Positions 46,059 through 53,678 of a stretch of 64,000 nucleotides of DNA are shown in pieces. Under the pieces are notes generated by a model. That model was not told the DNA's origin and did no database searches. It saw only the letters and a program-made list of their open reading frames with translations. Position numbers and translations under genes: made by a program. Origin of the DNA: Clostridium muellerianum (lineage in GTDB: Bacteria; Bacillota; Clostridia; Clostridiales; Clostridiaceae); contig NZ_JABBNI010000019.1 in NCBI RefSeq assembly GCF_012926525.1, positions 28,686-92,685 of the forward strand, given 5' to 3'. Every line of letters starts with the position of its first letter. Position 1 is the stretch's first letter.

Positions 46059-46101
46059 AATAGAAAACTCACTTTCCCATTCCCCATTTAAAATTTTCTA
46101 T

Positions 46102-46353
46102 TTACAAGTATGGATTTGTTACCTTTCTATCCACAGAGTGAATACCTAAAGTTTTCACATTGTGTATAACTATTAGATCTTTTATTTCATTTTCATCTTC
46201 TTTATTATACATTATTGAAATACCACAGCAGCTTGAAAGCTGTCTGGGTGTTGGTACTATTGTATACTTTATTTTTTGTTCTTTCAATATTTTTTCTAAT
46301 TTCATACCTTCAGTATGTGAAGGAAATAGTATATAGTATCTTATTTGCTGCAT
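46102..46353 (-). CDS. DUF3343 family protein
   Basis: This 83-residue protein matches DUF3343 (putative Se/S-carrier-like): YYILFPSHTEGMKLEKILKE, TPRQLSSCCGISIMYN with a vicinal Cys pair, then VKTLGIHSV. Related short proteins are often next to selenium- or sulfur-handling genes or to dehydratase-like proteins. Its position between the large dehydratase-like gene and the activator suggests a helper role, perhaps sulfur or electron delivery, but this is inference. AAGGAAGG precedes the ATG. Confidence 0.8.
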   Translation of the reverse strand: MQQIRYYILFPSHTEGMKLEKILKEQKIKYTIVPTPRQLSSCCGISIMYNKEDENEIKDLIVIHNVKTLGIHSVDRKVTNPYL

Positions 46354-46369
46354 CTTACTTACCTTCCTT

Positions 46370-47629
46370 TTAAATCATTTCAAGGAAAGCCTCTACTCTT
46401 GTTTTTATTTGTCCAGCATCTTCTGTTGAATAATCAGTTTCTATATGCATAACAGGTATATTTTTTTCTTTTAATGCTTTATCCACTGACTTATGCTCTA
46501 CTGCATAAGTATGACAGAAAGATAAGTTAAAATCTATTACGCCGTCTACATCATATTCTTTTGAATACTTTATTATATCATCTATTCTACCTGTATTAGG
46601 AGTAAAACAGGCACAATTTATATTCAAATATCTATCAGCTAAATTTTTAATCAAATCATCTATAGTATTTCCTTCTTCTGATACTTCATTTTCAAAATAT
46701 CTTGTACCTGTACAAGTTTCTTCCACTACTACTTGAGCATTTAATCCCTCAATTATAGAATGAAGTTTCCAATTTGGCAATGCCATAGGACTTCCTGTTA
46801 TCATTAATCTCTTTTTCCCTTGATCCTTCAAATTTTTAACTCTTTCATCTAATTCATCACAAAGCTCATTTAACTTTTCAACAAATCTATGAGGATCATC
46901 ATAGAAAGCAATTTGAGATATTAAAAGGCAGTCCAGCCCACTAATTGGCGATGGCTTATACTTTCTTAAATCGTACAATCTCTTTAATGCTCTTCTTTTA
47001 GCATTGGCTGTTCTTATAGCCTCTTTAAGACTGTCCACTGTAACCTTATTTCCTGTAAGCTCTTCCATTTTTACAATAACATCTTTTATTTCACTGCCCC
47101 ACATTGCATAATCCTTAGTTCTTTTCATTTGTGGTAGATCCATAACATGAACTGGAACGTAATCATTTAATACTTCCCAAGCTTTTTTCTTACCATCACA
47201 AGTAGTTTCTCCAATTACCATATCACAAGATTGGAAGTAAGGGCATGTACCACCAACTTTAGCTCCCATAAATGCTTTTATAAGGGGACACATATTTCTT
47301 GGCAAAACTTTTTCTCCATCCTCAATCCAAAATTGTGAACCTGCACAAAGACCAACTCCAATAGCATTAGCTGCAAGTATTACTTCATCTGGTACAAACA
47401 CGCAAAAAGTACCTACTACTCTTCCACCTTTTTTTCTATGTTCATCTAATTCTTGTATTCTAAGTCCATGTACTTCAGCAACAACAAAATTAAAATAATT
47501 CATACCTTCTGGTCTATCTTCTTGATTTAAATATGTATCACCATAAAGTTCTGGTAGCACAGCACATAACTTATCATGTTTTTCCAAATCCACGCCTAAA
47601 TCAGTCCATAATTGTCTATAATCTCCCAT
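46370..47629 (-). CDS. 2-hydroxyacyl-CoA dehydratase / double-cubane cluster protein family, larger paralogue
   Basis: The ATG at 47629 (419 residues) follows GGAGGT. The HgdB-like fold has conserved cysteines in GTFCVFVPDEVI, RNMCPLIKAFMG, GTCPYFQSCD, GETTCDGKKKAWE, VEETCTGTR, NCACFTPNTG and LSFCHTYAVEH. Single-gene homologues paired with a BadF activator include the double-cubane cluster proteins and E. coli YjiM. A classic dehydratase would need two different subunits of an alpha/beta pair. The two paralogues here could form such a pair or work separately. There are no CoA-transferase or acyl-CoA genes nearby, so fermentation of a specific amino acid is not supported. Confidence 0.88.
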   Translation of the reverse strand: MGDYRQLWTDLGVDLEKHDKLCAVLPELYGDTYLNQEDRPEGMNYFNFVVAEVHGLRIQELDEHRKKGGRVVGTFCVFVPDEVILAANAIGVGLCAGSQFWIEDGEKVLPRNMCPLIKAFMGAKVGGTCPYFQSCDMVIGETTCDGKKKAWEVLNDYVPVHVMDLPQMKRTKDYAMWGSEIKDVIVKMEELTGNKVTVDSLKEAIRTANAKRRALKRLYDLRKYKPSPISGLDCLLISQIAFYDDPHRFVEKLNELCDELDERVKNLKDQGKKRLMITGSPMALPNWKLHSIIEGLNAQVVVEETCTGTRYFENEVSEEGNTIDDLIKNLADRYLNINCACFTPNTGRIDDIIKYSKEYDVDGVIDFNLSFCHTYAVEHKSVDKALKEKNIPVMHIETDYSTEDAGQIKTRVEAFLEMI

Positions 47630-47745
47630 TATAACTACCTCCAAGTATACTTTTTATAACTACATATTAACACAATTCGCATTGAAAACGTTATTTTAAT
47701 ATTTAATAGCATATAATTCATTTATAAGTTATTCTTCTACAAAAA

Positions 47746-48894
47746 CTAAATCATTTCTACAAAAGCACCAATTCTAGTTTTAAGTTGTCCTATATCAGTT
47801 TGAGAATAATCAGTTTCTATGCTTAAATATGGTATATTCTTCTCTTTTGTCACAAATTCTTTTATTCTATAAGTTTCTACATTATAAGTATGACATGCTT
47901 GAAGTATTACATCTACAACTCCATCAACCTTATATTCATCTATTAGCTGTGATAATAACTCTATTCTATTATCATTTGGTGTCATACAAGAACAAGCTAT
48001 ATTTAAATATTTACTTGTAAGCGCATCTATAGGATCTATGGTTTCATCTACTAAAAATCCTATATCTTTAACACCGCCACAATTTTCGAAACAAACAACT
48101 ACCCCTCCATTTTGTTCTATGGTATTAATTATTTTATCAGTAGATTCTCCTAAAGGACATCCTGTTACTAATATTCTTTTTGCCGAACTTAATACTTTGT
48201 TTTCTCCTTTTTTATAAGCTTCTTTAATATTTTTTGTCATATTCCTTATGGTTTTTATTTCTTCCTCTTTATCATAACTAAAAGCAGCTCCTCTAAGGAC
48301 CTTTAATATATCCATACCTAGAATAGGTGGTGGCATCATCTTACCTAATTCATAAAATTCTTTTAAAGTTTCTCTCTCTATATTTTTTAGTTTAATTGCA
48401 TCCTTTAAATTTTCTTCTGTTATCTCTACATTAAATTCTTTTTCCACTTTTTCTTTTAGCTTAATAATTTCATTTTTCCATAGTTTATAAGAATCTTCAC
48501 CTTTTGTAGTCTGCGGCAACTGCATTACATGTACACTTTTTATTTTTCCAAGCATTTCATACATTTTTTTCTTTCCATCACAGGTAGTTTCTCCTACTAT
48601 TAAATCCGAAAAATATGTATAAGGGCATTTATTTGTTATAGCAAAACCATAACTGGATTTTATAAGAGGACATAAATTCCTTGGTAAATGCTTTTCTGCA
48701 TCCTGTATTGGTTCTTCACTAGTTCCACATATTCCAATAGGTATTGCTCCTGCTGCAGCAATTACTTCTTTTGGAGTAAAAGCACAAAATACACCTACCA
48801 CCTTTTTACCTTCATCCTTTAAGTTTTTTATGGTTACAAAACCTTTTCTTCTTTTTTCTCCAAATTCATTTATTTGTTCTGGTAATTCATTCAT
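47746..48894 (-). CDS. 2-hydroxyacyl-CoA dehydratase / double-cubane cluster protein family, smaller paralogue (YjiM-like)
   Basis: At 382 residues this is the same size as E. coli YjiM. Conserved cysteines are in GVFCAFTPKEVI, RNLCPLIKSSYG, NKCPYTYFSD, GETTCDGKKKMYE, VTGCPLGES, CFENCGG, ACSCMTPND and LQACHTYNVE, all aligning with the larger paralogue. It is the first gene of a probable four-gene operon (this gene, larger paralogue, DUF3343, activator). An ATP-dependent reduction or dehydration of an unknown substrate is inferred. CGGAGGA precedes the ATG. Confidence 0.88.
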   Translation of the reverse strand: MNELPEQINEFGEKRRKGFVTIKNLKDEGKKVVGVFCAFTPKEVIAAAGAIPIGICGTSEEPIQDAEKHLPRNLCPLIKSSYGFAITNKCPYTYFSDLIVGETTCDGKKKMYEMLGKIKSVHVMQLPQTTKGEDSYKLWKNEIIKLKEKVEKEFNVEITEENLKDAIKLKNIERETLKEFYELGKMMPPPILGMDILKVLRGAAFSYDKEEEIKTIRNMTKNIKEAYKKGENKVLSSAKRILVTGCPLGESTDKIINTIEQNGGVVVCFENCGGVKDIGFLVDETIDPIDALTSKYLNIACSCMTPNDNRIELLSQLIDEYKVDGVVDVILQACHTYNVETYRIKEFVTKEKNIPYLSIETDYSQTDIGQLKTRIGAFVEMI

Positions 48895-49200
48895 TTTAAT
48901 ATCCTCCGATTTATATATTAAAGTTTTTTAACATAAGCTTATGTATTAATAAATATGAACATACAACCTTTAGACATTCTTAATTCTATGATAGCATATA
49001 TGCACTAATGCTACTTATTAAATTTATTTATACATACTCTCATATATATAGTAAATTTATATACTTGTTTTTCTGCATTAAACCAAAATCATTGGCAAAT
49101 ATTAATTACTTTATCAAAAAATAAATATCAGCCCTATAGGCTGATATCTATTTAACAAATCTAATTTTATAAAATTTTTTAGAAGAAATTTATACACAAT
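48895..49200. other. Leader of the dehydratase-like operon
   Basis: This 306-base AT-rich spacer holds the threonine dehydratase terminator (49113-49147) and a perfect 14-bp palindrome ACATAAGCTTATGT at 48931-48944, about 40 bases upstream of the first start codon. The palindrome is a possible operator. No ORF is supported. Confidence 0.5.
49113..49147 (-). terminator. Terminator of the threonine dehydratase gene
   Basis: The stem ATATCAGCC/GGGCTGATAT with loop TATA is followed by TTATTTTTTG on the minus strand. Confidence 0.85.
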
Positions 49201-50415
49201 TTATTGATGTAACTTTACTGCATATCCATGGTCTTTTAAACTTTTTAATATGCCTTCACCATGTTCTGCAGATTGAACTGTAATTTCAAATGATACATCA
49301 GCAGATTCAAGTCCTTTTTCATTCCAGTTACTATTTTGTCTTACTGTAACAACATTTCCTCCCATTTTTCCTATTTCAGATATTAAAGCACCTAATGTTC
49401 CTGCTTTATCTTGAAGTTCTACTTCAAATCTTATTCTTCTCTTCTCTAAAACTAATTCTCTTTCTATTATTTTAGCTGTAGTTGCTATATCAACATTTCC
49501 ACCACTAACTAGAGCAACAACATTTTTGCCTTCTATTCCCTTTACTTTATTAGCTAATAAAGCTGCTAAAGGTGCTGCTCCTGAACCTTCAACTACCAAT
49601 TTATTTCTCTCTGCTATTTGGAACATAGCATGTGCTATTTCATCTTCGCTTATTGTAACTACTTCATCTACATATTTTTGAATGTACTTGAAGCATTCAT
49701 CTCCTACTGTACTAACTGATATACCATCAGCTAAAGATTTTGCTCCTGGCACAGTAGTAACCTTTCCTTTTTCTAGTGCAGCTTTAGTAGATGGTACTAT
49801 TTCTGGTTCAACACCTACTATTCTTATTGAAGGTTTTATTGCTTTAGCTGCTGTAGCCATACCAGATATTAATCCACCACCGCCAATTGGAACTACTATA
49901 ACATCAACTTCAGGTAAATCTTCTAAAATTTCAAGGGATATAGTTCCCTGTCCTGCCATTACATCCACATCATTGAATGGTTCTAAAAATGTTGCTCCTG
50001 TTTCTTTTTGTACTTCTACAGCTTTATCATGACATTCATCATATACTTGACCTGCTTGAATAACTTCAGCACCATATCCTTTTGTCGCTGCTACTTTTGC
50101 TTGTGGTGCAGTTAATGGCATTACTATAGTAGATTTAACATTAAATGATGTTGCAGCATAAGCAACTCCTTGCGCATGATTTCCAGCTGAAGAAGCTATA
50201 ACTCCCTTTTTCTTTTCTTCTTCTGTTAGGTTAACTAATTTATTATATGCTCCTCTTAATTTGAAAGCGCCAGTTTTTTGTTTATTTTCACATTTTAAAT
50301 ACACATTGCAACCACATTTCTTTGAGAAAGTGCTTGTATAGAACATAGGTGTTTTTCTTACAACTCCCTTGATATTTTCCTGAGCCTTTTTAATTCTTTC
50401 TAAATTTAATTCCAT
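49201..50415 (-). CDS. ilvA: Threonine ammonia-lyase (threonine dehydratase) with C-terminal ACT domain
   Basis: This 404-residue PLP enzyme has the Schiff-base Lys in NKQKTGAFKLRGAYNKL, ASSAGNHAQGVAYAA, the phosphate loop VVPIGGGGLISGMA and SGGNVDIAT. A C-terminal ACT-like domain (about 328-404; RRIRFEVELQDKAGTLGALI) is typical of the single-ACT form. It deaminates threonine to 2-oxobutanoate, either for isoleucine synthesis or for catabolism. The symbol could equally be tdcB. No ilv or tdc gene is adjacent and no T-box is visible. GGGGGA precedes the ATG. Confidence 0.92.
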   Translation of the reverse strand: MELNLERIKKAQENIKGVVRKTPMFYTSTFSKKCGCNVYLKCENKQKTGAFKLRGAYNKLVNLTEEEKKKGVIASSAGNHAQGVAYAATSFNVKSTIVMPLTAPQAKVAATKGYGAEVIQAGQVYDECHDKAVEVQKETGATFLEPFNDVDVMAGQGTISLEILEDLPEVDVIVVPIGGGGLISGMATAAKAIKPSIRIVGVEPEIVPSTKAALEKGKVTTVPGAKSLADGISVSTVGDECFKYIQKYVDEVVTISEDEIAHAMFQIAERNKLVVEGSGAAPLAALLANKVKGIEGKNVVALVSGGNVDIATTAKIIERELVLEKRRIRFEVELQDKAGTLGALISEIGKMGGNVVTVRQNSNWNEKGLESADVSFEITVQSAEHGEGILKSLKDHGYAVKLHQ

Positions 50416-50554
50416 AACTTATTCCCCCTACTTGTATAAATATTTTATATAATTCATCCACATTGGATAATTTCTGTCACGTAACTCTAAATGCGAATTA
50501 AATATTGCATACATAGCTTTGAATAAAAATTATACTTGTGTAACTCTTAAAATT

Positions 50555-50584
50555 AAGATATTTTACAATTTGTCTTTCTGTCAA
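50555..50584 (-). promoter_or_regulatory. Candidate promoter of ilvA
   Basis: TTGACA and TATCTT on the minus strand are 18 bases apart, giving a 5' UTR of about 130 bases. Confidence 0.5.
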
Positions 50585-50616
50585 ACGTTTACATTTGTAC
50601 GTTGTGTGTAGATATA

Positions 50617-50631
50617 TGTGTCTCAAACACA
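50617..50631 (-). promoter_or_regulatory. CRP/FNR-like inverted repeat upstream of the ilvA promoter
   Basis: TGTGTTTGAGACACA has perfect TGTGT/ACACA arms around five bases. It lies about 35 bases upstream of the -35 box, a usual activator position. The regulator is unknown. Confidence 0.4.
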
Positions 50632-50970
50632 AATATGCAAAAATGTCTTTTTATTTTCTTAACTTTTAAATACATTCTAACATATTTATAAGCTTTCTAC
50701 AATGAATTTTTATTAGAAACTACATTTTATTGCAATAAATTTTTATGAATTTTGATTTTTTTATTTCATAATTATAATAATACACTTCAAATTTCTTTAT
50801 AATTAGATAAATACAATCATGCAGATCTCTGCTTATTTAAAACCTAAGTTATTATGCCCTTAATATTGAACAAATATAACAGAATTAAAAGAATCGGTTA
50901 AAATATAAATTTATATATGATAACAATTTTATATTTCTAATTATTAACAAATTCAAAAATATATTTTATA

Positions 50971-51011
50971 ATAAAAAAATAAGCAGATTTCAAATATCGA
51001 AATCTGCTTAT
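50971..51011 (-). terminator. Terminator of the tRNA array
   Basis: The 13-bp stem ATAAGCAGATTTC/GAAATCTGCTTAT is followed on the minus strand by TTTTTTATT, directly after the last tRNA. Confidence 0.9.
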
Positions 51012-51022
51012 ATCAATCACTA

Positions 51023-51099
51023 TGGTGCGCCCAGCAGGATTTGAACCCGCGGCCTCTGGATTCGAAGTCCATCACTCTATCCAACTGAGCTATGGGCGC
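51023..51099 (-). tRNA. tRNA-Arg (anticodon TCG)
   Basis: Cloverleaf of 77 bases with encoded CCA. The anticodon loop is CTTCGAA; the anticodon stem has an A-G mismatch at 27-43. Last gene of the array in transcription order. Confidence 0.9.
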
Positions 51100-51183
51100 T
51101 CATTAGGATATCTGTGCGTTTTACTTACTTCCAGTTCTATAAATTAAACTTTAAAATCTACAAACATAAAAACGCATATATTT

Positions 51184-51257
51184 TGGAGCGGGTGAAGGGA
51201 ATCGAACCCTCGTAACTAGCTTGGAAGGCTAGCACTCTACCATTGAGTTACACCCGC
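51184..51257 (-). tRNA. tRNA-Gly (anticodon TCC), copy 4
   Basis: 74 bases with CCA; anticodon stem-loop CTAGC-CTTCCAA-GCTAG. The sequence is the same as the other three Gly-TCC genes of the array. Confidence 0.96.
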
Positions 51258-51261
51258 ATAT

Positions 51262-51336
51262 TGGAGCGGAAGACGAGATTCGAACTCGCGACGTTCACCT
51301 TGGCAAGGTGACGCTCTACCACTGAGCCACTCCCGC
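51262..51336 (-). tRNA. tRNA-Gly (anticodon GCC), copy 2
   Basis: 75 bases with CCA; anticodon stem-loop TCACC-TTGCCAA-GGTGA. Confidence 0.96.
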
Positions 51337-51351
51337 ATCTTGAAATATATG

Positions 51352-51435
51352 TGGTGCAGGTGAAGGGAGTCGAACCCCCACGCCGTTGGCGCTAGATCCT
51401 AAGTCTAGTGCGTCTGCCAATTCCGCCACACCTGC
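51352..51435 (-). tRNA. tRNA-Leu (anticodon TAG), copy 2
   Basis: 84 bases with CCA; anticodon stem-loop CTAGA-CTTAGGA-TCTAG and a class II variable arm. Confidence 0.96.
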
Positions 51436-51517
51436 ATGTTATATATTTGGTTATATTTTATAGATAATAGACACCATTTTAAATAAATTATAAAATTCAT
51501 TATCTTTTATCTACTTT

Positions 51518-51593
51518 TGGTGGCTTACCGGGGAATCGAACCCCGGACAACATGATTAAAAGTCATGTGCTCTACCAACTGAGCTAGTAAACC
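51518..51593 (-). tRNA. tRNA-Lys (anticodon TTT), copy 2
   Basis: 76 bases with CCA; anticodon stem-loop CATGA-CTTTTAA-TCATG. About 80 bases of AT-rich spacer separate it from tRNA-Leu, as in the other block. Confidence 0.96.
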
Positions 51594-51602
51594 ATATTAA
51601 AA

Positions 51603-51679
51603 TGGGGTGGACGAAGGGACTCGAACCCTCGACAACCAGAACCACAATCTGGCGCTCTACCAACTGAACTACGTCCACC
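51603..51679 (-). tRNA. tRNA-His (anticodon GTG), copy 2
   Basis: 77 bases including the extra 5' G opposite C73, and CCA; anticodon stem-loop CCAGA-TTGTGGT-TCTGG. Confidence 0.95.
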
Positions 51680-51691
51680 ATGACATAAAAA

Positions 51692-51767
51692 TGGTGCGCC
51701 ATCAGGGATTCGAACCCTGGGCACCCTGATTAAGAGTCAGGTGCTCTACCAACTGAGCTAATGGCAC
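51692..51767 (-). tRNA. tRNA-Lys (anticodon CTT), copy 2
   Basis: 76 bases with CCA; anticodon stem-loop CCTGA-CTCTTAA-TCAGG. Confidence 0.96.
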
Positions 51768-51772
51768 ATATG

Positions 51773-51849
51773 TGGTGCGTCTTAAGGGAGTCGAACCCCC
51801 GGCACACGGCTTAGAAGGCCGTTGCTCTATCCAGCTGAGCTAAAGACGC
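51773..51849 (-). tRNA. tRNA-Arg (anticodon TCT), copy 3
   Basis: 77 bases with CCA; anticodon stem-loop ACGGC-CTTCTAA-GCCGT. Confidence 0.96.
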
Positions 51850-51856
51850 ATATATA

Positions 51857-51930
51857 TGGAGCGGGTGAAGGGAATCGAACCCTCGTAACTAGCTTGGAAG
51901 GCTAGCACTCTACCATTGAGTTACACCCGC
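51857..51930 (-). tRNA. tRNA-Gly (anticodon TCC), copy 3
   Basis: 74 bases with CCA; matches the other Gly-TCC copies. Confidence 0.96.
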
Positions 51931-51949
51931 AATATGTCTTTTTTTAAAG

Positions 51950-52025
51950 TGGTCGGGGTGACAGGGATTGAACCTGCGACCTCATGGTCCCAAACCACGC
52001 GCGCTCCCATCTGCGCCACACCCCG
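51950..52025 (-). tRNA. tRNA-Pro (anticodon TGG), copy 2
   Basis: 76 bases with CCA; anticodon stem-loop CGTGG-TTTGGGA-CCATG. First gene of the second block. Confidence 0.95.
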
Positions 52026-52037
52026 GTTTATAGTTTA

Positions 52038-52113
52038 TGGTGCGCCATCAGGGATTCGAACCCTGGGCACCCTGATTAAGAGTCAGGTGCTCTACCAACT
52101 GAGCTAATGGCAC
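52038..52113 (-). tRNA. tRNA-Lys (anticodon CTT), copy 1
   Basis: 76 bases with CCA; same sequence as 51692-51767. Confidence 0.96.
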
Positions 52114-52118
52114 GTATA

Positions 52119-52195
52119 TGGTGCGTCTTAAGGGAGTCGAACCCCCGGCACACGGCTTAGAAGGCCGTTGCTCTATCCAGCTGAGCTAAAGACGC
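52119..52195 (-). tRNA. tRNA-Arg (anticodon TCT), copy 2
   Basis: 77 bases with CCA; same anticodon arm as copies 1 and 3. Confidence 0.96.
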
Positions 52196-52201
52196 ATATA
52201 T

Positions 52202-52275
52202 TGGAGCGGGTGAAGGGAATCGAACCCTCGTAACTAGCTTGGAAGGCTAGCACTCTACCATTGAGTTACACCCGC
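52202..52275 (-). tRNA. tRNA-Gly (anticodon TCC), copy 2
   Basis: 74 bases with CCA; matches the other Gly-TCC copies. Confidence 0.96.
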
Positions 52276-52279
52276 ATAT

Positions 52280-52354
52280 TGGAGCGGAAGACGAGATTCG
52301 AACTCGCGACGTTCACCTTGGCAAGGTGACGCTCTACCACTGAGCCACTCCCGC
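52280..52354 (-). tRNA. tRNA-Gly (anticodon GCC), copy 1
   Basis: 75 bases with CCA; same sequence as 51262-51336. Confidence 0.96.
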
Positions 52355-52367
52355 ATATTGTAATATA

Positions 52368-52451
52368 TGGTGCAGGTGAAGGGAGTCGAACCCCCACGCC
52401 GTTGGCGCTAGATCCTAAGTCTAGTGCGTCTGCCAATTCCGCCACACCTGC
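52368..52451 (-). tRNA. tRNA-Leu (anticodon TAG), copy 1
   Basis: 84 bases with CCA; same sequence as 51352-51435. Confidence 0.96.
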
Positions 52452-52552
52452 ATATATTTCAATTATATTTTGTAAACATTCCATAGATATATAGACGTTT
52501 TAAAGAAATTAGAAAAATTTATTTCTTAATACTTTATTGTCTTTTATCTATT

Positions 52553-52628
52553 TGGTGGCTTACCGGGGAATCGAACCCCGGACAACATGATTAAAAGTCA
52601 TGTGCTCTACCAACTGAGCTAGTAAACC
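52553..52628 (-). tRNA. tRNA-Lys (anticodon TTT), copy 1
   Basis: 76 bases with CCA; same sequence as 51518-51593. The spacer to tRNA-Leu is again long (about 100 bases) and partly similar. Confidence 0.96.
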
Positions 52629-52631
52629 ATA

Positions 52632-52706
52632 TGGCTGGGATGGCAGGATTCGAACCTACGCATGTAGCAGTCAAAGTGCTATGCCTTACCGCTTGGCGAC
52701 ACCCCA
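52632..52706 (-). tRNA. tRNA-Gln (anticodon TTG)
   Basis: 75 bases with CCA; anticodon stem-loop TAGCA-CTTTGAC-TGCTA. Present in the first block only. Confidence 0.95.
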
Positions 52707-52722
52707 ATGTTTATAATATTAG

Positions 52723-52799
52723 TGGGGTGGACGAAGGGACTCGAACCCTCGACAACCAGAACCACAATCTGGCGCTCTACCAACTGAACTACGTCCACC
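52723..52799 (-). tRNA. tRNA-His (anticodon GTG), copy 1
   Basis: 77 bases including the extra 5' G and CCA; same sequence as 51603-51679. Confidence 0.95.
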
Positions 52800-52805
52800 G
52801 CAATT

Positions 52806-52882
52806 TGGTGCGTCTTAAGGGAGTCGAACCCCCGGCACACGGCTTAGAAGGCCGTTGCTCTATCCAGCTGAGCTAAAGACGC
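52806..52882 (-). tRNA. tRNA-Arg (anticodon TCT), copy 1
   Basis: 77 bases with CCA; same anticodon arm as the other two Arg-TCT genes. Confidence 0.96.
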
Positions 52883-52888
52883 ATGTAC

Positions 52889-52962
52889 TGGAGCGGGTGA
52901 AGGGAATCGAACCCTCGTAACTAGCTTGGAAGGCTAGCACTCTACCATTGAGTTACACCCGC
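52889..52962 (-). tRNA. tRNA-Gly (anticodon TCC), copy 1
   Basis: 74 bases with CCA; matches the other Gly-TCC copies. Confidence 0.96.
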
Positions 52963-53006
52963 ATATCTAATTATAAACACAATAGAAACCCTTTTGTCAA
53001 GTTTCG

Positions 53007-53082
53007 TGGTCGGGGTGACAGGGATTGAACCTGCGACCTCATGGTCCCAAACCACGCGCGCTCCCATCTGCGCCACACCCCG
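53007..53082 (-). tRNA. tRNA-Pro (anticodon TGG), copy 1
   Basis: 76 bases with CCA. First gene of the array in transcription order. A 9-bp hairpin (ACATTCAAG/CTTGAATGT) lies directly upstream in the primary transcript. Confidence 0.95.
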
Positions 53083-53143
53083 ACATTCAAGTTTTATCTT
53101 GAATGTTTTTGGAAGTTCTTATCAACTCCCGACAACATAGATT

Positions 53144-53172
53144 ATTCTACACGATATATTTAAATCCGTCAA
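53144..53172 (-). promoter_or_regulatory. Promoter of the tRNA array
   Basis: TTGACG and TAGAAT on the minus strand are 17 bases apart, about 60 bases upstream of the first tRNA. Confidence 0.8.
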
Positions 53173-53204
53173 TAGTTATTTTAATTTTTTTTCATTTTTT
53201 TTAT

Positions 53205-53675
53205 TTAAACCCCCTTTATACTGGGATTAATCTTACCATTTTTTATCTCTATTGTTGCCACACTATTGAATCCATCCCTTGGTACACCAGGACTTCCAGG
53301 GTTTACAAACCATATACCATCTTCATATGCAATTTTAGATACATGTGTATGTCCAAAAAGCACTATATCTGCTTCCATTTCCATTGCTTTATACCTTATT
53401 CTCGATAAATCATACTTTACATCATATCTATGACCATGAGTTATAAATACTTTTTTTCCACCAATAACTTGCATTTTTTCACCAGGCACGTCCACCGAAA
53501 AGTCACAGTTTCCTTTAACATTTATAATTTCACCCTTATAGTATTTTTTTATTTCTGTAACATCCTGCACATTATCTCCTAAATGTATTAATACATCAAC
53601 ATTTTCCAATTTTTTTATAGCATTTTCAATAACCCATACATATCTATGGGTATCACTTATTACACCTATTACCAC
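53205..53675 (-). CDS. YfcE/MJ0936-type metallophosphoesterase
   Basis: This 156-residue protein starts with GTG, three bases after the rdgB stop. It carries all calcineurin-like motifs: GVISDTHRY, LIHLGDNVQD, NVKGNCDF, FITHGHRYDV and LFGHTHVSK. Homologues cleave phosphodiesters such as bis-pNPP in vitro; the cellular substrate is unknown. It is the distal gene of the group rph-rdgB-yfcE, a common clostridial order. Confidence 0.93.
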   Translation of the reverse strand: MVIGVISDTHRYVWVIENAIKKLENVDVLIHLGDNVQDVTEIKKYYKGEIINVKGNCDFSVDVPGEKMQVIGGKKVFITHGHRYDVKYDLSRIRYKAMEMEADIVLFGHTHVSKIAYEDGIWFVNPGSPGVPRDGFNSVATIEIKNGKINPSIKGV

Positions 53676-53678
53676 TTT

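Larger units (their letters stand above)
50416..51022. other. Long AT-rich intergenic region between ilvA and the tRNA array
   Basis: These 607 bases hold a candidate ilvA promoter (50555-50584), a CRP/FNR-like inverted repeat (50617-50631) and the tRNA array terminator (50971-51011). The stretch 50640-50960 is extremely AT-rich and I see neither an ORF nor a clear RNA structure in it. Confidence 0.55.

Noticed and set aside
46031..46101. Intrinsic terminator between DUF3343 and activator genes
   Set aside because: The short stem overlaps the Shine-Dalgarno sequence and the U-run is only five bases before the ATG; ribosome binding site masking is more likely.
50416..50700. T-box or attenuator leader for ilvA
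   Set aside because: No T-box consensus (GGTGGNACCGCG-like) and no terminator hairpin in the leader.
51916..52876. Open frames across the tRNA array on both strands (51916-52107, 52266-52484, 52631-52876)
   Set aside because: They are translations of tRNA genes and their complements, with no ribosome binding sites; the cloverleaves explain the sequence fully.
51184..52962. CRISPR-like regular repeats
   Set aside because: The repeated units are tRNA genes with anticodon arms and CCA ends; there are no spacers of constant length and no cas genes.
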